A DNA stretch of 55,050 nt from Lysobacteraceae bacterium SCN 69-320 (GTDB lineage Bacteria > Pseudomonadota > Gammaproteobacteria > Xanthomonadales > Rhodanobacteraceae), in contig MEFP01000021.1 in NCBI GenBank assembly GCA_001725155.1, positions 1 through 55,050 of the forward strand, in the 5' to 3' direction. Shown here one piece after another: positions 37,533-45,298 of the stretch. The first letter of the stretch is position 1. The number at the start of each line of letters is the position of its first letter. The position numbers and the translations under genes were made by a program. Below the pieces are notes generated by a model that made no database searches, had not been told where the DNA came from, and was given only the letters and a program-made list of their open reading frames with translations.

Positions 37533-38294
37533 TCAGCCAAGCAATACGTCGAGCGCCGCCCGATAGCGGCGGCTGCCGTTCACCTGCGCGCCATTCTTGA
37601 GGAGAACGACGAAGTCGCCATTGAACAGCGGCTGCACTTCGCGAATCTGGGCGATGCTGACGATGGCCGCCCGCGATACCCGGATGAAGCGTTGCGGGTC
37701 CAGGCGGGACTCGAGGCTGGCCATCGTCTCGCGCAGCCGGTGCTGTTTCGCCCCTGTGTGGATCTGGGCGTAATTTCCCGCGGCGACGATGCGATCGACT
37801 TCGTCGATGTCGATCAATCGAATGCGACTCTCGGAACGGATGGCGAGTCGCGCGGGGTAACGCTGCAGTTCTCCCCGATCCATCGACTTCAACGCCTCGG
37901 CAACGCGATGGACGAAGCCGTCATCGGGATGGGCCAGGTGGGAGCGAGCGCGCTGCAGTGCGCGGCGCAAGCGTTCCGGGTCGATCGGCTTCAGCACATA
38001 GTCGAGCGCCTGCGCATCGAACGCGCGCACGGCGTGTTGGTCGAATGCGGTCACGAACACGACCGCGGGCATGCGGTTTCCGCCGATGGCTTGGATGACG
38101 GCAAACCCATCGAGTTCGGGCATCTGCACATCGAGGAAGACGAGGTCCGGCGAAAGCGCGCTGATCGCCGAGATCGCCGCGCCACCGTCACCGCACTCTC
38201 CGACGACGTCGATGTCCGCCTCCGGCCGCAGCAGCCGCGCTATCCCGCGGCGGGCGATCGGTTCATCGTCAACGATCAGTACGCGGAGGGTCAT
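37533..38294 (-). CDS. LytTR-family response regulator
   Basis: A protein of 253 residues. The receiver domain begins L-I-V-D-D-E-P and has the phospho-acceptor Asp at residue 55 (F-L-D-V-Q-M-P-E-L-D-G), the conserved Thr (F-V-T-A-F-D) and the Lys (L-K-P-I-D). A LytTR DNA-binding domain fills about residues 150-250 (I-D-E-V-D-R-I-V-A-A-G-N-Y-A-Q-I-H and R-F-I-R-V-S-R-A-A-I-V). Such regulators control extracellular-component genes. The ATG at 38294 overlaps the stop of the kinase gene as ATGA, so the pair is translationally coupled; a TTG at 38309 is less likely. Confidence 0.93.
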   Translation of the reverse strand: MTLRVLIVDDEPIARRGIARLLRPEADIDVVGECGDGGAAISAISALSPDLVFLDVQMPELDGFAVIQAIGGNRMPAVVFVTAFDQHAVRAFDAQALDYVLKPIDPERLRRALQRARSHLAHPDDGFVHRVAEALKSMDRGELQRYPARLAIRSESRIRLIDIDEVDRIVAAGNYAQIHTGAKQHRLRETMASLESRLDPQRFIRVSRAAIVSIAQIREVQPLFNGDFVVLLKNGAQVNGSRRYRAALDVLLG

Positions 38295-39412
38295 GGGGCC
38301 GTGCGCCAAGGCAGCTCGATTTCGGCGATGACGCCGCCGTCAGCGGAATTTCGCACGTCGAAGCGCTGCCTGTCCGCATACAGCAAGCGCAACCGCGCCC
38401 GGGTGTTCGCCAGGCCGACGCGTTCGGTCGCCGCCGGTGGCAGGCCTCGGCCGTCATCGACGACGCACAGCAGGAGGGAGTCGCCCTGCCGTTCCGCTCT
38501 GATTTCCACGCGCCCCGGTCCGGCGCGCGTGGCCAGCCCATGGCGCAGCGCGTTCTCGACCAGGGGTTGGAGTATCAGGTTCGGAACCCGCGCCTGGAGA
38601 ACCTGATCGGGAATGAGGACCCGGTAGCTCAAACGCTCGCCGAAACGGGCCTGCTCGATCTCCAGATAGCTCTCGAGAAAGCCGATCTCTTCGCCGAGCG
38701 TCACCTCGTGCGTCTCGGTGCCGTCGAGCGAACGGCGCAGCAACGCGCTGAGCTGCAGGAGGATCCGGTCTGCCGAGTCGACATTCTCGTGCATCAGCAC
38801 CGAGATCGTGTTGAGGGCGTTGAAAAGAAAGTGCGGCTGCAGCTGGAGGCGCAATGTCTGCAGGCGGGCATCGGCCAGCTGTGCTTCGAGGCGGAGTTGC
38901 CGGCGATCCTTTTCCCGGGCGGTCCGCACGAGTCGCTCGACATGTGCCACGGCGACGATCAGCCAATAGACCGGGAGGTTCAGCAGCAGCGTCGTGCCCA
39001 GCAGCCGGCTGAAGGTACCGAGCCAGGTGGGTTCGACCTGGGTCGCACCGACGACGGGCGCCGCCAGCGCGAAGAGCGCCAGGTTGGCCAGGGCGCAGGT
39101 TGCCGAAGCGACGCCGTGCACCGCGAGCGCGCCAGGCAAGCGCGGTCGCTGGAGCGGGAACCGCGCCTGGAGTCGCAGCGCGACCGGCGTGAGCGCCGCC
39201 CAGACTGCGGCCCAGACGAGCCAGATGGCACTGGCTCGTGCCCACGACACCGGTTCGCCGCGCACCTGTGCGGCAACCCAGGCCTGCCCGGCCAGGAGCA
39301 TCGCGACCAGCGTCCACGCTGCAAGAATGGCCATGCTCCGGCGGCCGATTCCGGCTCCGTTCTCCGCCACCGGCCGCGACGCTTCGTACCCTTCTCTTGC
39401 GATCTGTGCCAC
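38291..39412 (-). CDS. LytS/YehU-type sensor histidine kinase
   Basis: A protein of 373 residues with about four N-terminal transmembrane helices (residues 28-155), a coiled-coil linker, and a His_kinase (PF06580) domain. The phospho-acceptor His is at about residue 194 in L-Q-P-H-F-L-F-N-A-L-N, and the ATPase part shows P-L-V-E-N-A-L-R-H-G and V-V-D-D-G-R-G-L. The cognate regulator is the LytTR gene, coupled by an ATGA overlap. The GTG at 39412 has GGAGG about 12 nt upstream; an in-frame ATG at 39334 would still keep the helices, so the start is not certain. The short N-terminal region has no sensory domain apart from the helices. Confidence 0.9.
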   Translation of the reverse strand: MAQIAREGYEASRPVAENGAGIGRRSMAILAAWTLVAMLLAGQAWVAAQVRGEPVSWARASAIWLVWAAVWAALTPVALRLQARFPLQRPRLPGALAVHGVASATCALANLALFALAAPVVGATQVEPTWLGTFSRLLGTTLLLNLPVYWLIVAVAHVERLVRTAREKDRRQLRLEAQLADARLQTLRLQLQPHFLFNALNTISVLMHENVDSADRILLQLSALLRRSLDGTETHEVTLGEEIGFLESYLEIEQARFGERLSYRVLIPDQVLQARVPNLILQPLVENALRHGLATRAGPGRVEIRAERQGDSLLLCVVDDGRGLPPAATERVGLANTRARLRLLYADRQRFDVRNSADGGVIAEIELPWRTAP

Positions 39413-39489
39413 CGGCCGTGCTGCCTCCAGTCGCCGGCCCTGTCGCCGGCGTCGGCAGCATACCGAATTGCTTCATCAGCAATATTCAC

Positions 39490-39722
39490 CTGCACGACGA
39501 CGTGCAGGTGGATTGCTCATGATGGCGCACGCGTGGACAGCGGTGGCGAAGCCCCTGCCAAGTCGACGCAGCCGTGCCCTTGACCCTGGTTTTGCGGTTC
39601 TCAAAGGACAGGTCGGTGTCGCTGTCGACGCTGCAAAGAAACGCTTGCCGTACGCAGCGCTGGATGAAGTGAGAGCAACCGCCGCTGCCTGATGGGAGGC
39701 GGCGGTAACGGATCGTGGTCAT
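39490..39722 (-). pseudogene. Decayed RAYT-type transposase, N-terminal remnant
   Basis: The minus strand reads F-I-Q-R-C-V-R-Q-A-F-L-C-S-V-D-S-D-T-D, clearly related to V-R-R-A-F-L-C-G-V-D-R-Y-T-G of the transposase at 54056-54949. Near the other end, the A-I-M-S-N ... L-H-V-V-V-Q block of the HUH motif survives only if one frame change is allowed. The remaining two thirds are gone. It begins near a hairpin and GTAG motifs typical of REP elements, so this is a dead REP-associated tyrosine transposase. The region up to the LytS kinase start (39412) is otherwise featureless. Confidence 0.75.
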
Positions 39723-39770
39723 GGAGAGAGCGTGGCCAATAAGGCACTGCGGCGCATGCAGGCGGTTCCC

Positions 39771-39884
39771 GTAGAGGCGTCGGAAGAATCCGACTTGCAT
39801 GTCCCAGGGATGTGTTCTGGGCGCTTTGGCGCATGCGGACGCCTCCTGTAGAGGCGTCGCGAGTCCGAATTGTGGGTGTCCTTA
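39771..39884. repeat. REP-like hairpins with GTAG and GGGTGTCC core
   Basis: Two copies of GTAGAGGCGTC occur at 39771-39781 and 39848-39858. The first is followed by a 6-bp hairpin (39779-39784 with 39789-39794); the second is the right arm of an 8-bp perfect hairpin (39838-39845 with 39851-39858). A copy of the GGGTGTCC element follows at about 39868-39884. GTAG-footed hairpins are typical of Xanthomonad REP elements. They adjoin the transposase remnant. Confidence 0.65.
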
Positions 39885-39934
39885 ATGAGTCACCGCAGCG
39901 CCATCGGATCGGCGGGCCCGTCGGCGCGGCAGCA

Positions 39935-40327
39935 TCAGCGCCGCGCCGCCTGCAGCATGGCCGCCATTTTTTCGTGAATCAGCGTGACGGCCTTGAGCGG
40001 GCGCAGCATCACCTTGAACTCCGTGATGCGGCTCGCTGCGTTCCAGCGAATCAGATCCACGCCGTTGATGGCGATACCGTCGAGTTCGAGTTCGAACTCC
40101 AGCGCCGCGTCGTGTTCACCGTAAAGTTCACGTCGATAGCGAAACGAGTCATTGCCGAATACGGCGAGCGCGGCGGCGAGATATGCCTTGGTGATGGGCT
40201 TGCCGAGCTGGGGCGTGTGTATCACGGGCGAATGGAATACCACGTCGTCGGCCAGAAGCGCGTCGAGTCCGGCGGCATCGCGCTCGTTGACGAGGCGATG
40301 CCAGCGGGCGATGGGCTCGGGGGTCAT
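39935..40327 (-). CDS. NTF2/SnoaL-like protein
   Basis: A protein of 130 residues without a signal peptide. The pattern I-A-R-W-H-R-L-V-N-E-R-D-A-A-G-L-D-A-L-L-A-D-D-V-V-F-H-S-P-V near the start and the pattern F-E-L-E-L-D-G-I-A-I-N-G-V-D-L-I-R-W-N later are typical of nuclear transport factor 2-like folds. The ATG at 40327 is chosen because GGAGGAGG lies 6 nt upstream and the fold starts immediately; the longer frame is Arg/Thr-rich. It is one of four NTF2-like genes in the window. Substrate unknown. Confidence 0.85.
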   Translation of the reverse strand: MTPEPIARWHRLVNERDAAGLDALLADDVVFHSPVIHTPQLGKPITKAYLAAALAVFGNDSFRYRRELYGEHDAALEFELELDGIAINGVDLIRWNAASRITEFKVMLRPLKAVTLIHEKMAAMLQAARR

Positions 40328-40711
40328 GCGTCCTCCTCCAGCAGTGATGGTGCGGCGCCGGCTCGCTGGCGCTGTGCCGCGAGCCGGCGGAGTAGTCATT
40401 CGCGGAACGCGCGAATGATGTCCGTTTGTAGCAGGAAGACCCCGGCGCGGTCACGCCGGCGTGATGCCGATCCGCAGGCAACCGCCGGCAGTCCGCCTGC
40501 TCCACGGTCGACCGGTCGGCGAGGACGCGCCCGCAGGGCCGCCGACCTGCTGAGATCCCGGTGTCAGCAGCGCGCCGGTACGCTGGTCGCTCGCAACGGC
40601 GCAATGGAGAACACCCATGAAGGCGCAACAGAGGAAAGGCGCAACAGAGGACACCCATGAACACCGCTCGCAACGGAGGACGCTCGCAACGGAGCGCAAC
40701 GGAGGACACCC
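40328..40711. repeat. Intergenic region with triplicated start-site motif
   Basis: This 384-bp divergent interval includes three imperfect direct repeats of a ribosome-site-plus-start sequence: CGCAATGGAGAACACCCATG (about 40600-40619), CAACAGAGGACACCCATG (about 40642-40659) and CAACGGAGGACACCCATG (40697-40714). The last two are followed by AACACC. Short CGCAACGGAG direct repeats fill the space between. The core again contains GGACACCC. Confidence 0.7.
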
Positions 40712-41082
40712 ATGAACACCACGCCGATTGCCGCCCGGTTGGTCGAGCTCTGCCGGCAGGGCCAGTACGAGCAGCTCCAGAACGAGCTCTATGCAGACGA
40801 CGCCGTCAGCATCGAGATGGTCGGGCTACCGCGGAGGCGTTGGGCGACGTGAGCGGGCTGGCGGCCATCCGCGAGAAAGGACGCCGCTGGGCCGGCAACA
40901 TCGTCGAGATCCACGGCGGCGGCGTCAGCGATCCCGTCGTCGCCGGGGAGTGGTTCAGCGTGGCGATGGGCATCGATGCGACCTTCAAGGAGCGCGGACG
41001 CATGCCGATGAAAAAAATCTGCGTCTTCCGCGTCCGCAACGGCAAGATCGTGCACGAGCAGTTCTTCTACCCGGTGGCGTGA
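40712..41082 (+). pseudogene. Frameshifted SnoaL-like protein
   Basis: From the ATG at 40712 the frame reads L-V-E-L-C-R-Q-G-Q-Y-E-Q-L-Q-N-E-L-Y-A-D-D-A-V-S-I-E, an ordinary SnoaL-like N-terminus, but hits TGA after 46 codons. The conserved continuation (A-L-G-D-V-S-G-L-A-A-I-R-E-K-G, then K-I-C-V-F-R-V-R-N-G-K-I-V-H-E-Q-F-F-Y) is in the -1 frame, so one base appears to be missing near 40818-40830. A frame starting at 40657 reaches the 3' part but has an unrelated Arg-rich N-terminus. The cause may be a real mutation or a sequencing error. Good ribosome site (GGAGG) at 40712. Confidence 0.75.
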
Positions 41083-41357
41083 GACCGGCGCCGTTGCGTT
41101 CGCGATGAGGGCGCCGCGGCCCGCGCCGCAAGTTTTTTCCGAGGCTGAAGCTCTCTCTGTCGAGCGGTGCCGGCTGCTTCATTGATGCCGGTATGCCCGT
41201 GTGCCGCCAACGCCTGCCGACAGTGAGAGCAATGCCGCAAGGCGACACCGTTCGGGACAACCACGTCATCTTCGGAGGAATCGAAAGGCGACGGAATCAT
41301 CGGGCCTGAGTGCTGGTGCGGTCGATCGGTTCGCGACTGGCAGTGCCATCACGCCGG
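41083..41357. other. Short gap with doubtful small frame
   Basis: A minus-strand frame at 41067-41300 encodes about 77 residues with one C-S-H-C and a Lys/Arg-rich C-terminal half. It overlaps the 3' end of the SnoaL pseudogene, and nothing similar is known to me. I see no other feature. Confidence 0.25.
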
Positions 41358-41945
41358 CTAGTCCCCGAAGCGTCGGCCGGCCGAGCACAGATCATAGACG
41401 GCGTTGTCGAGTTTGCTGCGCTCCTCGAATGACAGGTTCATGGTGTTCTTTCGCCGCTCGTTCGCTAACCGTTTTGCTTCGGCACACGCCTCTTTGCGGT
41501 CCACGACCTCTGCGCTGTCGTTCACTCGCCGGGATGCCCCGCATCCGGTTCTGGAATAGTAGACGTAGCCGTTCGGCTTCCTGCACCGGAGCGCAAGTTC
41601 CTTCGGATTGGCAGGAGGCGGCTCGTCCGTCTGCAGCGGCGGCGCGGTAGCGCTAGTCGGCGGAGCGGCATGCGCCTTGTTTCGATCGTCCGACAACAAT
41701 GCCCGCGCTTCGTCCGGACTCAGGCCCGCCTGGTAGGCCGCTGCATTGAATTTCTCTTCGTCGGTGAGTGTGGGCCCAGCGGCGGTTCTGGGGATCTGCT
41801 CCTTGCTGCCTTTCGGGCAAGGGACTTGCTGATAGGTCACCGACCCGTCGGAACCCGTGCATTTGTATGCGCCGGCGATTGCGGGGTCGACAGCATTGGC
41901 CAGGACGAGCGCGCCGATGGCGCCGGTAAAAAGCTTCTTGATCAT
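41358..41945 (-). CDS. Exported DUF4124-like protein
   Basis: A protein of 195 residues with a signal peptide (I-G-A-L-V-L-A-N-A-V, site near A-I-A-G). The mature N-terminus reads Y-K-C-T-G-S-D-G-S-V-T-Y-Q-Q-V-P-C-P, the Cys-pair motif of DUF4124. A Pro-rich linker follows, then a Cys-containing second part (R-C-R-K-P-N-G-Y-V-Y-Y-S-R-T-G-C) that looks like a second, diverged copy of the same motif, and a helical Lys/Glu-rich end (A-C-A-E-A-K-R-L-A-N-E-R-R-K). Members occur widely in proteobacteria; none has an established role that I know. Periplasmic location inferred. Confidence 0.8.
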   Translation of the reverse strand: MIKKLFTGAIGALVLANAVDPAIAGAYKCTGSDGSVTYQQVPCPKGSKEQIPRTAAGPTLTDEEKFNAAAYQAGLSPDEARALLSDDRNKAHAAPPTSATAPPLQTDEPPPANPKELALRCRKPNGYVYYSRTGCGASRRVNDSAEVVDRKEACAEAKRLANERRKNTMNLSFEERSKLDNAVYDLCSAGRRFGD

Positions 41946-42424
41946 GTGAGTCCCAGAATGCGGCAGTCGATGTACGAATCTGCCGCCGGGGTGCGAGGCC
42001 TCTCATGAGGCGTCGGGCGAGCAACCTGAGCTCCGGCCCGGGGAAATTCGGGACACCCACAATTCGCCGGGCGGAGGGAAATTCGGGACACCCACAATTC
42101 GCCGGGCGGCGGAAATTCCGAAATTCAGGACACCCACAATTCGCCGGGCAGGGAGGACGGAAATTCAGGACCCCCACAATTCGCCGGGCAGGGAGGACGG
42201 AAATTCAGGACCCCCACAATTCGCCGGGCAGGGAGGACGGAAATTCAGGACCCCCACAACTCGCCGTGCAAAGCAGCTGTCCATACGAGCCGTCCGGTAG
42301 ACGCTGGTTCGAGCGGATTCCACGCGCGGTCCGATACCTGGTCGCCCAGCTGCCGCTCGGCGAGCCTGTCATCGACGGTGCCCTTCGGGTCCGGAAGCGC
42401 TTCGCGAAAGCCATGCACTTCGGT
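41946..42424. other. Gene-free gap with tandem repeat
   Basis: No gene is supported in these 479 bases. The first half contains the GGACACCC tandem array (see separate entry); the second half is ordinary sequence. The translation of the array gives long, low-complexity frames that should not be taken as genes. Confidence 0.5.
42041..42274. repeat. Tandem GGACACCC/GGACCCCC repeat array, about 40-bp unit
   Basis: Six copies are visible. The first three are of irregular length and carry GGACACCCACAATTCGCCGG. The last three are separated by exactly 40 bp, include GCAGGGAGGACGGAAATTC and have GGACCCCC in place of GGACACCC. There are no unique spacers, so it is not CRISPR. The pattern is that of a minisatellite made from a REP-like element. 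Confidence 0.85.
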
Positions 42425-45136
42425 CTACTCGAAGGTGCCGGCGAACAGGCGGTCCACCGCCGGGCAGCCCGCGTCGTAGTCGCTCTGATATTTCGCCAGA
42501 TCGGCCGCAGTGATCGTCGGCAGTCCGTTCGCCGACAGGGAATGGTCGTAGTTGGCGCGCACATTGCCCGCGTCGTACGCCGCGGTGAAGGCGGCGAGAT
42601 CGGTCGCGTCGAGCACGTGGTCGGCGTTGAAGTCGGCGCGACAGAACCCGGCCGGCGTCGAGCCGGCGTCGTCCGGCCGCGCCGCGTTGTCGCGTTCGTC
42701 GCGATCGAAGTAGCCGTCGCCGTCGCGATCCACGCCCATGCGGTATTGCGCACCGCCCGGCACCACGGTGAAGGTCACGGGTTCGGCCGCGCTGGCGGCG
42801 GCCCGCAGCGCGGCCGGCGTCGTCGGCGCGTTCTCGCGGTCGCTCAGCATCACGGCCTGGGTCGCATACACGTAGCCGCGGGTAGCGCTGTGCGCGACCA
42901 CGCCGGCCGAACCCGCATCGGACTGGGCGAGATAGGCATTCAAGCGCGCGATCAGCGCGGAATCCTCGTTGTTCGCACCGTTGAACGTGATCTGCTTGCC
43001 GACGGTGGCGAAGGTCTCCGTGTCGAACGTCAGCAGGAAAGCCTCGACGTCGCGGCGGGCCTGGGCCGCCGTGGCGGGCGGCCCGAAGTTGAAGCCGACC
43101 TGCAACAGCGCGCCGAGCGAGTCGAACTCGGAATCGCTGTTGAAGCCGAAGCCGCGCAGATTGGTCTGGCTGGTCCTGGACCAGCCCAGCTTGTCCCACA
43201 GCCCGCGCAGCTGCACCGCCTTCATCGGCTGCGGCGCCAGGGGCAATTGCGGATTGTCGACGATGTTGCTGGTGCCCAGCGGCAACGCATGGCAGACCGT
43301 GCAGGGGCCGCCGCCGAGCGTCGGCTGGTTCTGGAAAATGTTCCTGCCATTGGCCGGATTGCCGTTGCCCCCGGTGACGGCGAGGCTGGCCGGCAGACTG
43401 CCGTCGGCGGCGTGGTTCGGATTCGGCGGATAGGCCACGAGCGCGAGGAAGTTCTGCAGCTTGGTCATGTCCGCGGCGCTCGGCTCGGTGTCGCGGCCTT
43501 GCAGGCCGACGAATGCGGGCGAGAACGCGGCCACGTCGTGCCGGTCGCCGCGCCAGTGCATGGCGCCGGCGTTGACGATGCCCTGCAGGCTCTGGGTCAG
43601 CATCGGTCCCTTCATCGGATGCCAGACACCGCAGCTCTGTCCCGGCGGGCAGGGAAGATCGACGGCCTTGAGCGCTCCCTGCGGATCACCAAGGTCCCAG
43701 GCCAGGAAATCGGATTTCGCGTCGACGTGGCAACTGGCGCACGCGATCTGGCCCAGGCCGCTGCTCGTGTGCGTGCCGTACAGCAGAGGCCGGCCTTCCC
43801 TGATCGCCTGGGGCGTGGGATCGAAGAATGCCGTGCGGCCGAGTTCCTGCTGCGCGGCCGTGTCGATGCGCGAGATCGTCGCATCGAAGCGATTGAGCAC
43901 GTACAGGCGCGAACCACTGGCGTTCAAGGCGAGGCCGGTCGGGCCCTGGCCGACATTGATGCGTGCCGAGCGCGCGCCCGAGGCATCGGTCACGATGACG
44001 TTGTTCGAGCCCATGCCGGAGACGAAGGCGCGCCCGTCGGCCGGATGCCAGACGATGCCGCGCGGATCGCCGAGCGACTGCTCGCGCACGTCCTGCGGCA
44101 CGCGGCGCACGGTGTAGTCCAGATGCGGGTTGAGATCGGCGACCTGGGTCAGTGCGACGTTGGCCGGGTCGAACGAGCCGATCTGAACACGCAGGAAAAT
44201 GCTCTGCACCTGGGGTTCGAAGCGCACCTGATTGAGCGCCTCGGTGCCGACCGCGGCGACGCGGCCGTCGGGTTTCACGGCCAGCGCCATGACGGTCGTC
44301 ATCAGGCGGTCGGCGTAGCTCACGGCGAGGCTGCCTGTAGCGATGACGGCGACGTCGTGGTCGAGCACGTTCCAGCCGACCAGGTTCGACCAGTTGCGGT
44401 TGTTGCCGTCCAGCCACTGACCGGCGGCGGTGCGGCGCACGATCTGGGCGACGCGCGGCGCGGCGCCATTGGCGGGGAGCTGCGGCGGATCGAACGCGGC
44501 GCCGCTGTTCGGCGGCGGATTCTGTCCGGCGTAGGGCCCGGCCGGATTGGACACGGCGGGAATGTCCACGACGCTGGTGGCGTTGCCGGATTCGAAGAAC
44601 GCGACATAGACCCGGCTGCCGTCCGGCGCCAGCGCCAGCGCCCGCGGGCGGCGTCCCTGCAAGGCCACGACGGTCGGTGCGGCGCCGAGGTCGGCCGGGT
44701 CGTAGCGCTTGACCTGGTTCGCTTCGGCAATGCTGACAAAGGCGCGTTGTGGATTTCCGGCAAACACCACATCGCCGGGTTCGTCCCCGACGTCGACGCT
44801 GCGGGTCACGCGCAGGGTCGTCAGATCGACCACGCTGATGTTGTCCGACAGGGCGTTGACGACCCAGGCCTCGGCATTGCCGCGCGCACGCACGCTGACC
44901 GGTTCGATGCCGACCGGGATCGACGCCAGCGGAGTCAGGCCGCCGTCGGCGGCGGCGACGCTGAAGACCTCCAGGCGCTGGTCGGCGGTGTTGACTGCCA
45001 GCAGGCGGCTGCCGTCGGGCGTCAGCTCCAGCGGGTGGACCTGCGCACTTTCCCAATCGACGACGCGGTTCTGCGCCATCGCAGTTCCCGCCGCCAGCAC
45101 CAGCGACAACAGCCCGCACGTCGTGCGCATCCACAT
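42425..45136 (-). CDS. Beta-propeller, dihaem cytochrome and dockerin-like protein with FxxTFE tail
   Basis: A 903-residue exported protein with a signal peptide (site near A-M-A-Q). Residues 25-440 form a YncE-like beta-propeller (L-E-L-T-P-D-G-S-R-L-L-A-V-N, D-N-I-S-V-V-D-L). Two C-x-x-C-H motifs (C-A-S-C-H at about 465 and C-T-V-C-H at about 611) lie in a cytochrome c peroxidase/MauG-like region, with Met- and His-bearing segments nearby. The C-terminus (about 790-895) has the calcium-loop pairs D-R-D-G-D-G-Y-F-D-R-D-E and A-D-F-N-A-D-H-V-L-D-A-T-D-L-A-A-F, similar to dockerin type I, and ends D-R-L-F-A-G-T-F-E. Start could be 45136 or 45130. It is divergent from the BaeSR-like pair. Confidence 0.88.
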   Translation of the reverse strand: MWMRTTCGLLSLVLAAGTAMAQNRVVDWESAQVHPLELTPDGSRLLAVNTADQRLEVFSVAAADGGLTPLASIPVGIEPVSVRARGNAEAWVVNALSDNISVVDLTTLRVTRSVDVGDEPGDVVFAGNPQRAFVSIAEANQVKRYDPADLGAAPTVVALQGRRPRALALAPDGSRVYVAFFESGNATSVVDIPAVSNPAGPYAGQNPPPNSGAAFDPPQLPANGAAPRVAQIVRRTAAGQWLDGNNRNWSNLVGWNVLDHDVAVIATGSLAVSYADRLMTTVMALAVKPDGRVAAVGTEALNQVRFEPQVQSIFLRVQIGSFDPANVALTQVADLNPHLDYTVRRVPQDVREQSLGDPRGIVWHPADGRAFVSGMGSNNVIVTDASGARSARINVGQGPTGLALNASGSRLYVLNRFDATISRIDTAAQQELGRTAFFDPTPQAIREGRPLLYGTHTSSGLGQIACASCHVDAKSDFLAWDLGDPQGALKAVDLPCPPGQSCGVWHPMKGPMLTQSLQGIVNAGAMHWRGDRHDVAAFSPAFVGLQGRDTEPSAADMTKLQNFLALVAYPPNPNHAADGSLPASLAVTGGNGNPANGRNIFQNQPTLGGGPCTVCHALPLGTSNIVDNPQLPLAPQPMKAVQLRGLWDKLGWSRTSQTNLRGFGFNSDSEFDSLGALLQVGFNFGPPATAAQARRDVEAFLLTFDTETFATVGKQITFNGANNEDSALIARLNAYLAQSDAGSAGVVAHSATRGYVYATQAVMLSDRENAPTTPAALRAAASAAEPVTFTVVPGGAQYRMGVDRDGDGYFDRDERDNAARPDDAGSTPAGFCRADFNADHVLDATDLAAFTAAYDAGNVRANYDHSLSANGLPTITAADLAKYQSDYDAGCPAVDRLFAGTFE

Positions 45137-45298
45137 ATCCTGACTCCCCCGATTCGTCGGCTGCGGACACTGGGCTGCGAAATGGAAGGAAATGCGCAGA
45201 CACTGTGGAGATTGCCGGGCCCTGCGGAATCGTGAAGAAATCGCGGAACTTCGCCCGGTGCGGTTTCGCGCCGCGGCATCTGCCGCTACTGTGCCGGC
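45137..45298. promoter_or_regulatory. Divergent promoter region
   Basis: This 162-bp interval separates the dihaem-propeller gene (minus) and the BaeS-like kinase gene (plus). It must carry both promoters, and a regulator site for the two-component pair may lie here, but no clean motif is visible. Confidence 0.3.

Noticed and set aside
42041-42274. CRISPR array
   Set aside because: The units follow one another directly with no unique spacers, and no cas gene is in the window.
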